Assembly: GCA_948474755.1 (NCBI GenBank)
Contig: CAOLHI010000625.1
Span: forward strand, 496,001-560,000
Reading direction: 5' to 3'
Length of the DNA stretch: 64,000 nucleotides
DNA from: Ctenosaura bakeri
Taxonomy: Eukaryota > Chordata > Lepidosauria > Squamata > Iguanidae
The translations under genes were made by a program, and so were the position numbers. Positions 22,128 through 33,222 of this stretch are shown in pieces (position 1 is the first letter of the stretch; every line of letters starts with the position of its first letter). The notes beneath the pieces are model-generated. The model did no database searches and had not been told where the DNA came from. It saw only the letters and a program-made list of their open reading frames with translations.

Positions 22128-24355
22128 ATACTGGCCAAGGACCCTTCTACCTTCCTCCATTTTTTAATGTCCCCATTGAATGAAAATTTTCTGCCTAGAA
22201 AAATTTTCTGCCCTGTCTAGACCAGTAAGCCACTCAAAGGTAACTGATTTTCTAATCCTGGGCAATGGTTTCTCAAATTTTGGAGCAACATCGCTGGTTT
22301 GCAGTTGCATCCAGCAAACTGAGCTCTTCCTGTCCTATCAAGAAATAGTTCCGTCAGTGTGCTGGAATATGACCAACCGATGTGTAATTTGGTTCACAAA
22401 ACTTAAGTTTGCTTGGATCAGTTTGAAAACCGCTGGTAGAACAACAGGATCAAATTGTTGTCTCAGCTTCCCCGAGAGCCCTCAAATCATGCCACTTCCT
22501 ATTATACACATTAAGATGGTTATTTCTTCATTGTTGGGGTCAGAAGGTAGAAGGTTGAGTCTTGACAAATTACTTTTTTTCACTCCAGTTCCCCAAGTTC
22601 CCTACTCTGTAAGGCCATTGGACTTGCTGGCTGGGAGTTCTACCAGTGATAATCCAAAAAAATAATTTTTCTAAGCTGTGATAGAAAGAAAGGTAGTTTT
22701 TTCTCCATGCAATTATAACTCCTGCACCACCAATGCAATGATCAGTCAGTTGTCCATTGAGCTTGAGGAATGTAGCTGTACCTAAGTGATTGAAGTCCAC
22801 AGAATGTCAGTAGCTAGATAAAACTGCATTGTTCAGCTTTGATAATTCTTTCTTTCTTTACTTCTGGAGCAGGAATTTGTTGCTCAGGTTGGAAATAAAA
22901 TCTCCCCCTTCCTTTTCCTCTTTCACCATGGAAGTCATAACCAATTATGCTGGTGTGTGCTGGAGTGGTTTAAGACATTTGCCAAATATCATTAATACCT
23001 TCTAGTCACGCTGGGTTGTACCTATAGCTTGGACAAGCTACTTTTTTGGCCATGGCAGCTAGGAGATTATATATAGACGTTGTATTGAAAGTCTACACAC
23101 CCGGAGGAAGGTAGACAGAGTCAAGCATGTTCTTGGATGCAGGACTGCCAAAGACTGCCAGGTGTAGTAGGTTATATTTCAGAGGAAGGAACTGGCAATC
23201 CATCTTAAATAAGAAAACTCTATGAAATTGGTGGGGTTGCCATAATTTGACAGTCAGTTTTAAGGGACATAGTAGGAACTTGCTTATGCTTTCCTGCTAC
23301 CCAAATTCTACTATTTTAGCATGTGGGGAAGAATATGTACTAAGTGCTTCCCTCCTTCCTTGGAGTTAAAATATATTTAATAAATAAATTTGCCACAGTT
23401 TCACAACACTCAAAAACGTAGATGCTAGATGCTGCTGTTTTACTTTTCAAATGGAAGGGCCAGCTCTAGTTAGAAGATAAGGAATCTGGAGGATCCAGTA
23501 GTGAGGAGGGCATTAGGGAAAGTAAGAGGAAAAGGAAATAGACTGAATTCTTCTGCAGCTTGGATGAAGATGCAAGCTGCAGAAGACTCTGAGGACATAG
23601 TGTTTTAGGAGAGCATTACTGGTTGGTGAGATTTATATCATGAACCAAGTGTTTAAGAAAAGCATTACTGGTCACTGAAATTTGTATTCTGAACCAAGGA
23701 AGCACAGACTTCAGGAGCATCTATAATCTGAACCCACAGCTTCTTACAGTGTAAATGAGAAACTCTCTTGGCACATTAAGAGTTGCAGAATGTAAACTGG
23801 GAAAGTCAACATTTTCAGCATTTTTGATAGATTGTTCCTCTCTTGCCTGTGGATCAACAACAAAGAATTATAAATTTTATGATTTAATCCATCTCCCCAC
23901 AATTAGGCTGTTCAGGCTTTTCAAAGCGCATACATGCTGTCTTGAATTTCATTTTAATCCTATTTTGCAGTTCTCCAATAGAGAGGTGAATTTTAGAATG
24001 CTTCCTTTCCAGTGTTTCTATTAATATTCTTAAGGGCTACATTTCATTAGAACAAGGAGAGATATTCAGAATGACTACATGATTGAAAACGTGTGTCAAA
24101 AATTAATAGATATTCAATAAATATATCCTTGAAATTGTACTCAAGGAAATGTTGCAAAACGGAACTATTTAATCAAGGCTGCTCTGGGATGAATATTCTG
24201 TCCCATAGGGGAGGGCTGGAAAGACATTAGACTTGAGCAAATCCTCTTTGACTGTTTTTTTTAAAGCAGAACTTTAAAGTCCCTGAATCAGAGTGAGATG
24301 CCAAATAGTAGTTGGTGGTATTGGGGCCAGAAATGAAAGTGGTGGTGGAGTCTTA
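22128..24355. other. Mostly unique sequence, no gene
   Basis: A 161-codon frame at 22180-22665 has no recognisable domain, and its 3' part overlaps a worn foldback repeat (about 22575-22695). A SINE tail lies at 23145-23285. Nothing else is supported. Confidence 0.4.
23145..23285 (+). mobile_element. SINE tail fragment (Sauria/5S-SINE type)
   Basis: TTATATTTCAGAGGAAGGAAC, CTCTATGAAATTGGTGGGG and GCCATAATTTGACAG match the 3' half of the SINE at 35980-36203. The head is not recognisable. Confidence 0.6.
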
Positions 24356-24500
24356 GGTCATTTCCACACTAGACTGTTACAATGCTATTATTCCACTTTC
24401 AACATCCTATGGAATCCTGGGGTTTGCAGTTTACCCCAGGATTTCATAGAATGTTGAAAGTGGAATAATAGCACTATAACAGTCTAGTGTGGAAATGGCC
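24356..24500. mobile_element. Short foldback Harbinger-like MITE
   Basis: A compact 145-bp copy with little loop. Ends are GGTCATTTCCACACTAG and CTAGTGTGGAAATGGCC, flanked by TTA on both sides (24353-24355 and 24501-24503). Confidence 0.9.
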
Positions 24501-24854
24501 TTAGAACCAGGCACTTGGTTGACCTGCATATTCCAGTACAAGCCTGCATTTCAGTTACTGTGCATCAGGAACTCTTAACACTGAACTTCAAAATGGGAAG
24601 TAGAACTGCATAAAGACAATCCGATTAGAGGCAAAAAGTTTACAAGCAGGAAACACTACAAATAAAGCTGATGAAGTAATTGCATGAATCAGTGTTGGTG
24701 TAACAATTCTTCCCATTTCCCACACACCCTCACTTCCCCCTTCTTCCCAATTTTTGCTTGCTGTATTCAGCTTGACTGGACTACAGTTTTGGACTACAGC
24801 TATTGCAACTCACCAGCCAACATAGCTGAGAGCCATGTTTGCTGGGGGATACTG

Positions 24855-24911
24855 GGAGTTTTAATTCCACAAAGGCTTCTATGGAAGAGGCCTTTGTGGA
24901 ATTAAAACTCC
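24855..24911. repeat. Perfect 22-bp inverted repeat with 13-base loop
   Basis: The arms 24855-24876 and 24890-24911 are exactly complementary, with core TTTTAATTCCACAAAGGC. Transcribed RNA would form an uninterrupted stem-loop. It lies next to ACTGGGAGTT, part of a common reptile foldback repeat, so a repeat origin is likely. Confidence 0.85.
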
Positions 24912-25578
24912 ATTTGCATTTAAAGCAAGGGTGGGCAATGTGTGGTCTGCTAGCTGCATGTGGCCCTTGGAGCTCCAAAAGTACAGATCTGGGACCCCCA
25001 AACCCCAGATCCCCTAACATTTGAACAATTTTTCATTCCCCTAAATCATTCAAAACTGCTGCCCTTCACATACCCCAAAAGGGGGGTAAGAGCAAAGCCA
25101 AAATTAAAACTAGCCAAAATTAAAAATCAAAAGTCACGTCCTATTGTGTTATGAGCCCTAGCACAACCTGCAGGGGAGACACAGGGTGAAAATTAGTTTC
25201 ATCTTTGTGCAGTTGTCCAGGCCTGCCTTAAACCATTGCTGATCTACTGCTAATCATCCAGCACTCTACTGTCAGATCCCAGTCTACCTTCTGCAGTAAG
25301 GAAGGATTATACATGATTTGCCCATTATTGTTGATTCCCCTCATTTCGTATATAGAAGGTGCAGGGAATTTTACTTTCAGAAGACCATGTAGGAGAGGGT
25401 GATTGAAATCTTTCCCCATGCCTTCCTTTCCCACAGTTAAGCATGTTTTGATGTACCATCTCTTCATCCTTCTTCCTCAATATGCTTATGGCATGGGGAT
25501 GTAAAATGAATGGGTTGGTAGGACTGTTTTTTGGAAAGGGAAGCTGAGACTCTGGTGTTAAGTTTTTGGCGTTGTTTT

Positions 25579-25684
25579 CTTGGAAGAGTTACATTTTTGG
25601 TCCGCAGTTCCAACATTTGTTCTGTAACCAGGCATCCTGACTGGAGTTTTGGGAACTGTAATCTTAAAAAGTCACTTTTCCAAG
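25579..25684. repeat. Foldback repeat of the 'TTTTTGG-ACTACAGTTCC' type
   Basis: The arms CTTGGAAGAGTTAC...GCAGTTCC and GGAACTGTAATC...CTTTTCCAAG are complementary over about 30 bases. Worn relatives appear near 18838, 22575, 28940 and 30309. Transposon class not determined. Confidence 0.6.
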
Positions 25685-26210
25685 AAATGCCAATAACTAA
25701 ACTGAAATCTACGTGTCTTGGATGTATAAGGTTGCATCTTCTAGCATCTGGTAGCGGAATGCACTTCTACTTCTCCCAACTGAAGCACTTGATTTTTATT
25801 TTATCTCCCTTGCCAAGCCACTGCAGCACCCCCTTATGCTTCCAAAAACATTGTTCTTATGGGTTAGGGAACCATCTGGAACAGAATGAGATATGGTACA
25901 GATTTCTATAACAGGCTGGAGACATTAGTGAAAATGGACTACCTTGCCTTGTGTGAGCAGAAATTCTTACAAGAACAAAGCCACTCTTGATATCACCCAT
26001 TGAAACAAAGGCAGCTTTCTTTGTTGCTGTGGAAAATTAGGTCTTTGTATTTCATTTGAGGTAAGGACGGGCAACAGTTCACCTCCACTTCAGATGTGGT
26101 TGGGTTTCAACTTCCATCTTATCTTACATACATAGCTAACGGTGAGACATGCTACAGTCTGAAATCCACAAATACCTGAAAGTCTGTATATTGACTTCCC
26201 CTAAGGGGAG

Positions 26211-26868
26211 AATGAGCCAGCTTGGTGTAGTGATTTGAGTGCTGGACTATGGCCCTTTTCGCATGGCATTTTCCATGCGAAAGGGTGCCTGGAGCATTGT
26301 GCGATTGTGAGGAGCGATCTGCATGATGCACTCACAATTGCGTGACACTCCAGGGGCCAGCAGGCGCCGATCGCGCACCTTTTCATTTTTGGCTAGAAGC
26401 CGAAAGTGGTGCACAATCGCGCATTGTTCCTGAGCCCCATGCACACTTACTTGGGATGCGGAGCCTCTGGAGCTGCGTTGGTTGTGCTTCCTGCCCCAGT
26501 GCAGCCTGGGAAGGTCCCAGGCTGCACTGCAGAAGGAAGATGCAGGGCTCTTGTGCGAGCAAGCAGCTCGTGTGGAGCTGAAGGACCCTGGATGCGAGAG
26601 CCTCTCGCTAGAGGCTGGTTGCACGATCCCCACACCCTAGCACCGGAAGAAGGTAAAGTGTGGAAAGTGTGGAGACCAGGGTTTGTATCCCCACTCAGCT
26701 GTGGAAACGCCTTAGGTGACGTTGGGCAAATTACACTTTCTCAGCCTCAGAGGAAGGTAATGGCAAACCCCCTCTGAACACATCTTGCAAAAAAACTCTG
26801 TGATAGGTTAGTCTCAGGGTCACTGTAAGTTGGAAATGACTTGAAGGCATACAGTAACAGCAACAAGG
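26211..26868 (+). mobile_element. Sauria-type SINE split by a Harbinger-like element
   Basis: The tRNA-derived head is 26211-26250 (GCCAGCTTGGTGTAGTGATT, GCTGGACTAT). The body resumes at 26665 (GGAGACCAGGGTTTG, AGGTGACGTTGGGCAA, CCCCCTCTGAACACATC) and ends at ATGACTTGAAGGCATACAG. The gap is element F. Confidence 0.85.
26251..26664. mobile_element. Harbinger-like non-autonomous element, copy F
   Basis: The left end is GGCCCTTTTCGCATGG. The right end is GTAAAGTGTGGAAAG with the last few bases of the inverted repeat lost. The interior is about 85 percent like the element at 7087 (CCCCAGTGCAGCCTGGGAAGG, GCACTGCAGAAGGAAG). Its position inside a SINE shows that it moved after the SINE inserted. 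Confidence 0.8.
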
Positions 26869-27233
26869 GATGAATAATAGAACGAGCAGTCTAGTAACCC
26901 TCTCATTTAAGAGGCACCAACATATTATTTATGAGTATGATATATAATGTGATCCACAAAAATAAGTTCAGTACCAAACTTTAGAAATAGAACATATCTT
27001 GCTGAAACCTAGCTCAGAGTTCTTTTGATTATTGGGATGATTCAAGTTTGCCCATCTTTAACCTCTAGATCTCCCACAGAAAATGATATATGCCATAGCA
27101 GCAGTCAAACCAAGCTAAAAGGCAGGGGGGACAGAAAAGAAAGGTTGTTACAGTACAAGGGAATAAGGATATAAAATAGGTGATAAAGTGATTTTAACAA
27201 GCCTGGATAGAATGGGTTAAGAAAGGATTGTCA

Positions 27234-27277
27234 AGTGTGTGTGTATGTGTGTGTGTGTGGGTGAGTGAGTGAGTGAG
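27234..27277. repeat. (GT)n and (GAGT)n microsatellite
   Basis: Interrupted GT repeats followed by about four GTGA/GAGT units. Confidence 0.9.
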
Positions 27278-28156
27278 ATGCTGTATGATTCAAGGACAAC
27301 CTATAATACATCTCTGATCAAATTTTAAAGGCTGCATTTTGTATTCAGGAGATGGAGAAGAATAATAAATGAATAAGGAAGGATAGATTATGCTGGATAC
27401 TGATGTATACATAGAATGGCCTGATGACCTACAATTCTTTACCTGTGACACAAAGATTGAATTCATTCCCATACATAACACTTCTGAGAAATGTAAAGGC
27501 TGCAAAAATGAGAGAAATAGATTATTTGCAATATGTTAACATAAAGCTGTACATAAGGAAAACTGCTGTGTTGCCTGAATTGCATTTGTGCAACATGCTC
27601 ATCCACTGTATTACTGACATAAATATTAGATGTTTACCAGAACTGAATGTGTTTCCATCTTCCAAGTATTGAGTAGTGACACCAATATTTTGGCTGCCCA
27701 TTTACAGCTAAGGAACAAAAGAAGATGAGATAAACATATTTTTGCATGTCTTAATGTAGACAGGGGGTCCACAGGTATAGCTACCAGGGGTGGCAAAATG
27801 AAGGAATTGTCCCTGAATAAAAAAAATTCTGTTTCCTCAATGAAATTTCCCCAAATTTCTGGCATTCCAGAGAGTGAGACATCATTGACACCTGTTTGCT
27901 ATATTCATACTCTCTTGATAATTTTGCCTGCCCCGTTTCTTTGGATGCCTAAACTGTATTATTAAATGTTCAACTGGAATCATTAAATTATTGCAGTGGT
28001 AGAAATGTGGGGACTGAATATCACGGAGGAGCAGAATTCTTATTTAGAGTCAACACCCCTCAGTTCCCTCCCTGTAGCTATGCTTGATATTTATGACATA
28101 AGAGAGTCTTGTGACTTTTATCTAATACATAAAAGTCAAGGTTGTCTGTTTGTTCG

Positions 28157-28220
28157 TGTCAGGCAGGCAAAGACCTCATATGATTGGCTGTGTCAGGTGA
28201 AGACCTCATATGATTGGCTG
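28157..28220 (+). repeat. Tandem duplication of about 30 bp
   Basis: GTGTCAGG...AAGACCTCATATGATTGGCT occurs twice in a row. The first copy has a 4-base CAGG expansion. Confidence 0.85.
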
Positions 28221-28221
28221 C

Positions 28222-28295
28222 CTGAGAAGATTCTATGGAATCCTGGGGTTTGCAGTTTGGGAAGGGGCCTTTAGAATTCTCAGCCAGAGAGCTCT
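28222..28295. mobile_element. Half arm of the foldback MITE
   Basis: TTCTATGGAATCCTGGGGTTTG, TTAGAATTCTCAGCCAGAGAG and GCTCT match the central part of the family. Both termini are missing. Confidence 0.6.
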
Positions 28296-29224
28296 TGGGT
28301 CTGACCGGTTGCTATGGGGATCAGGCCTAGCAGCAAGGAGAAGGGCAGTGTATTCTCTCAGGAACCCAACCTCAGCGTGTTAATAACTCTGATTGGGGAA
28401 AATGGGGGAAAGTTACAGATACTGGACAAGACAGTTTGGGGAATTAGAGACACAGGATCTCAAATCTTTCTAACAAGTATTACCTAAGAGAAAATAAAAT
28501 CCCAAGCAATGCTGGGTATATACACTAGTATCTCATAAAAAGAAAAAGCATGTGTGTGTGTCTCTGTGTTTGTGTGCTGGAGGGGGATTTTGAGCAGATG
28601 AACATGTCAGAAAGAAAGGGTTAAACAGTCCCTCTCCTCATTCATCCCTCCCACTCTAGTTCACCTGCAGCTGTTGTACAAAATAAAAGAAAGCCCTTGG
28701 GGGAAAAATTATTAACACTACATGGAACTACATGCCTTTATTTTAAAAAAACATAATCTGTGAAGACAAGCGATCCTGACAGTGAGTGTGGAGCAAGCAG
28801 ATTTTGCAAACTCCTGCTGTACTTCCTGCCTGAGGGGGAAAGCAGGTGGGTGTAGCTGAAATCAAAATGTGTTCAAAGGGTGCCATACACACAAACCCAT
28901 GAAGTGTGGCATGAATATAGGGAAACCTCTTGAGTGTAGCAGAACTTTTTTGGACTGCAACTCCCAGCCAGTAAGCTACTGGTAACTGTAATCCAAAACT
29001 GTAGTATTTCTAAGCTCTGTGTCCATAGCAATGGAGGGAATTGTGTGGCCCTCCACATATTGCTGGGATGCAGATCTCTAGAACCCTAGTTAGCATAGCC
29101 AATGGCAAGGAAAGCCGGGAGTTCCCGTCTAACAACTTCTGGAGGACCACCAGGACCACCCTGGTATAAGAATCATAACTGCTGTGATGCAATATTCTCT
29201 AGAAAAAGAGTTGGTCATTATGTA

Positions 29225-29332
29225 ACAGTCCAGGTGTTGTTGAACTGCAGCTCCCAACAGGTCGAGCCACCCTAGCCAGTGATGGGGAATTCTGGGAATG
29301 ACAGCGCAACAACATCTGGAAGGCTGCATATT
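29225..29332. repeat. Foldback repeat of the 'ACTGCAGCTCCCA' type
   Basis: AGGTGTTGTTGAACTGCAGC and the complementary GCGCAACAACATCTGG bracket a central GGGGAATTCTGGGA. A similar arm lies near 29040-29150. Confidence 0.5.
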
Positions 29333-30410
29333 TCCTACCTCTGACCTGGGGAATGATGTTTTACTAAATTTCGTTTTTGAAGTTTGCAAAAGGACAGGGA
29401 ATCACATAAACTTCAAGCAGGTATTGGAGACTGGTTCTATAAAGTTAAATCTGTTGCAAGTCTTCCTGTTCAAAAACAGAAGGAAACACCTGTTTAAAAA
29501 AGAATTCAGAGAGACTGCAAACAGTTTGTGGGAGAGAGAAAAAAAATGAACCAGGGACTCTCTTGTTGAATAAGCAGCATTTACAAGCGGTCCCTTTTGC
29601 ACATGTGGTGCCGGAAAATTGGCAGCATAATTTTCCTCAAACTATTTTTTAAAAAATGCCATGCTTGGCCTTAATAAACAAAAGTTGCTGTACGTGAAGG
29701 GCTCAGCCAGCAAACAGACAAAACCTCCAGCTTGATTCAGACTGCTTCTGTCTGCTTAACTAAAACTTTTAAAATGTTTTTAGCTAAACCATTTTTCAGG
29801 TTCATTCTAGTTCATACTAGAAATCACCTTGAGGTGAGGGGAAGTCAATCATGTGAATTAGTTTTTTCTCCTCCTGTACCCCTTCCACTTCCCATTTGTA
29901 GGCAGTCAGAGTTCACAGTGTCAATATGAGAAAGGACAGATGCTGACAAGAGTCCAAACCCTTCCCTTTCTCCTTCCTGTCTTTTGGAGAAAATGCCTTC
30001 AGAGTACAATGACCTACAACTATGTGGTTTTAAAAATGATGTGCCTTAAAAATGTGAGAGTAGGAATGGAGACTTCTCATAACTGGCAAGTAGCATTTGT
30101 AGATTGTCGGCACACAGTGATGGAGAGATGGCCCCTTTAGCTATCATATTTTCCTATGACTCTCCCCCTTTTAAATAGGGACAGGCCTGATTTTCTGGTA
30201 ATTGTCCTTAGCAAATTGTCACCCCCATATTACCTTTGGGAGATATTTTGGAATTGTTTTAATATGCCATTATAACATAATAGTATCACACTCACAGAAA
30301 AGCTTTGAAAGTTACTTTTTGGGCACTGCAGCTTGTAGAATTTCCTTAGCCAACATAGCAATTGACCAAGTTGGCCTGGGGATTTTTGAACTCACAGCTC
30401 CATAAATGTA

Positions 30411-30448
30411 GTGTGTCTGTCTGTGTCTGTGTGTGTGTCTGTGTGTTT
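30411..30448. repeat. (TGTC/TG)n microsatellite
   Basis: Imperfect GTCTGTGTG units. Confidence 0.85.
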
Positions 30449-30876
30449 CAAATTTTGTTCTTGTCCTAAGAGTGTTGAGAATTTGCAGAGCTGCAAGGCT
30501 TAATCCAGGTCTTTTTCCCCATGTTGAGAAAATATCATAGACTGACATTTTGTAACGTTTGAAATTATATACACAAAAGGTGAATAAGTGAAGGCACAAC
30601 ATCACAACACACCTCAGCCAATAGTTTAGATACATATAAAGCCCAAACTCAATTGGTCCTTGTTCCATTTCCATAGTGCCATACTTCTTTATTGGCAAAA
30701 ATTTAAATCAAATCATGCTAAAGTAGGATGGGCAGAGACCCATTCCCCCTTCAATTATTTTTAGCTATTAAGAAAACCAGTCACTGAAAGCTGTTGGCCC
30801 ATATCTCCCTAAAAAGGGGAGTACTTGGCAGCTATGGTAGAATAATTCAGTCAGTCTCCACCCCACTTTGTATGTA

Positions 30877-31118
30877 CAGCCAGCCCTCCATATCTGCAGT
30901 TTCTGCATCTACAGATTCAACCAAACATGGCTTGAAAATATTTTAAAAAAGAAAAGTTCCAAAAGACAAACTTTGATTTTGTACTGTTTTATATAAGGGA
31001 CACCATTTTACTACACCATTGTACATAATGGAGCTTGAATATTCACAAATTTTGGTATTCACTGGGGGAAGGGGCAGCATTCTGGTTCCAAACCCTAGTG
31101 GATACTGAGGGACCACTG
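30877..31118. mobile_element. Tc1/mariner (pogo/Tigger-like) non-autonomous element
   Basis: Ends are CAGCCAGCCCTCCATATC and GAGGGACCACTG, with TA duplicated on each side (30875-30876 and 31119-31120). The interior includes GATTCAACCAA, AAAATATTTTAAAA and TATAAGGGACACCATTTTACT. From memory this is very like mammalian MER2/Tigger-derived elements. It has no coding capacity. Confidence 0.75.
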
Positions 31119-31121
31119 TAT

Positions 31122-31228
31122 GTGCCTTCAGAGTGCCTGTCAATTTATGGCAATTACCTAAATTTCATAGGGTTTTCTTAGGCAAAGAACACTCAGAGGT
31201 GGTTTTGCTGGTTCCTTCTGAAATAAAC
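31122..31228 (-). mobile_element. Sauria/5S-type SINE 3' fragment
   Basis: The + strand reads TGTGCCTTCAGAGTGCCTGTC, ATAGGGTTTTCTTAGGCAAAG and CACTCAGAGGTGGTTTTGC, the complement of the tail and body of the SINE at 35980. It abuts the mariner-like element. Confidence 0.7.
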
Positions 31229-32800
31229 ATCACATTAACATGCTCATATTCAGACTTCCAATTCTGATAAACACTGTTCTTTTGGTTAGAAGTTAAATCT
31301 GAGTTCTGATGGATGTATTTCACATAGAAAGTACAGTCCGACATAAATTCATTAGAATGTACAGCTGCAAACCTATGTACACTTTTCTGAGAATAAACTT
31401 CATTGAGCATGATGTGATGCACCACAAAATAAACATATAGAGCAGAAGGGGGCCTTCCAGCACATAAGCTTCCCATGGTTTGCAGAGAGTCCATATGTGC
31501 CCCATTCAGTTTACCTGGCTCACCCTTCTGCTGTGTTCCTCCCACTCCCTCAGTTTCTATCCCTAAAGGCTATCTTATGCATTGCACAGGATTGCCCTGC
31601 ATACTGCACTGAACTTTCTACAGATGACTACTGTACTGTTTGGGGTTTTGCATAACACATTATATGACAAGTGTGGCTTTCTAGTAACTTTCTAGCCCAA
31701 AGAATCAACCTGTTTTCAATTTTGAAAATAAAGGGATTGGATAAAATGTGTAGGTCTGTAATTGTGTGAGCAGTCTGAAGGATATAGTTTTCCTCTGCAG
31801 CTATCTTTAGTCCTTTCTGTTACAGAGTATGCAATGGTTCTCCTGGAGAGCCTTTATGGCAAAAGAAGGCTGGAGGAAGCCAATAGAAAGGGAGTGAGTG
31901 GATAGCAGTTTTCCTTTTCCTTTTGGCACAAGACCGAAACTCTAAATACAATCATTCTAGATATTTCTTTTTCATATCAGTTGTGGAGGTCCCTAGCTAT
32001 TAAGAAGCATTCCATCTAGCAGTCAGGAAATCCTTCATAACTATTACTTCTGGTTCTTGGACTGACATTGCATTCAAGAAGAGTATAACCATCAGATGTT
32101 ATATTGTAGCTGCTCCTCTTTTTGTGCTCATGGTGATCTGACAGAAAGTGGCTGAACAAGAGGTCTCATTATCCCTATCCAGTGGGATTAGCACATGTGT
32201 TTCAGAAGCCACTGTTGCTACCACTGATTATCTGGCAGAATTTCTTTTGTAAACCTTAGGTTTGCATTGGCAGGCATCTCACTGACCATGACTGGTAGAT
32301 GGATATCAAGCAAAGTATTTCTCACATTCTAAAGACACTGAATATAAAACTGGAACCTTTCTTTTAAAATTTGTCAAGTGTATATTCCTTATAATTCTGT
32401 TTTGACTCTGTCTGCTAGCTGTCAAAATTCATTTAGGTAATCATTTTGACTGATGGGGCAGATCAGTCCTAAGGAATCCAGCGAAGAGTGGAAGATACAC
32501 CATATCCATATCAGCAGGCTTGTTATTCATCTTCATGTATGGGGCAAAGCTTGGTGTCTGGGGGCCCAAGGGCTAGAAATAAAGCCATGTCACTTTGCAA
32601 TTTAAGACAGGAATCTTAGCTAATGGGGCTGTTCCCAAATGAAGGTGAATGAAAGGATTTATTCCTTCTCATTGAGTTAAGCAGATGTGATGAAGAACAT
32701 TTCATCTAGTGTACTTGGTTCTGGACAGAAGATGGATGCAGAGTGGAGCAGAGGGTGAGCTCTGGTGCCACAATGACTGGGAATGAAGAAGGAAGCTAAC
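31229..32800. other. Sequence without a recognisable gene
   Basis: No exon, RNA or repeat identified over about 1.6 kb. Confidence 0.45.
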
Positions 32801-32803
32801 TAA

Positions 32804-33219
32804 GGCCATTTCCGCACAACATTGTTGTCCTGGAATGGAAACACATTGCTGTCAGTCTGCTAGTTGTGCTTTTGCATGATGTCGTCACAGTCCCTTTACC
32901 CATGCATCCTTAGCCGTCACAATCATGGGATATTCCATTACCGGAAAAAATCTGGTAATGGTCTCTGATCATGTGATGCTCCCATCACAGGTGGCCATGT
33001 GGAAAGGGAGGAAATACAATCTAGGTTCTTCCTTCCCCAGTGCAGCACAGGAAGTGGCCAGCAGCACTGCAGAAGGAAGGCACATCACTCACACAAGCCT
33101 TCTGCAGGCAGCTAGTCAAGCGCTGAGGGGAGTGTTCAGATTACGCTCCTATCCCAGCAGTGACATTGCCAGGATTGCAACAGAATGATGAGGGAAAATG
33201 GTAAGGTGCGGAAAGGGCC
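32804..33219. mobile_element. Harbinger-like non-autonomous element, copy G
   Basis: Ends are GGCCATTTCCGCAC and GGTGCGGAAAGGGCC, with TAA duplicated exactly (32801-32803 and 33220-33222). The left terminus matches the short foldback elements. The interior (CCCAGTGCAGCACAGGAAG, GCACTGCAGAAGGAAG) matches the longer D-F elements, linking the two groups. Confidence 0.88.
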
Positions 33220-33222
33220 TAA

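Larger units (their letters stand above)
24501..26210. other. Sequence without a gene; contains two hairpin repeats
   Basis: Apart from the hairpins at 24855-24911 and 25579-25684 I see nothing definable. A fragment near 26065-26135 may be half of another foldback repeat. Confidence 0.4.
26869..30876. other. Mostly unique sequence with small repeats, no gene
   Basis: Contains microsatellites at 27234 and 30411, a small tandem duplication at 28157, half of a Harbinger-like foldback arm at 28222-28295, and worn foldback repeats at 28940-29022, 29225-29332 and 30309-30404. No coding exon is supported. Confidence 0.4.

Noticed and set aside
22180..22665. A 161-codon + strand frame
   Set aside because: No recognisable domain, and part of it overlaps a worn foldback repeat. 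A single frame of this length is expected by chance in 64 kb.
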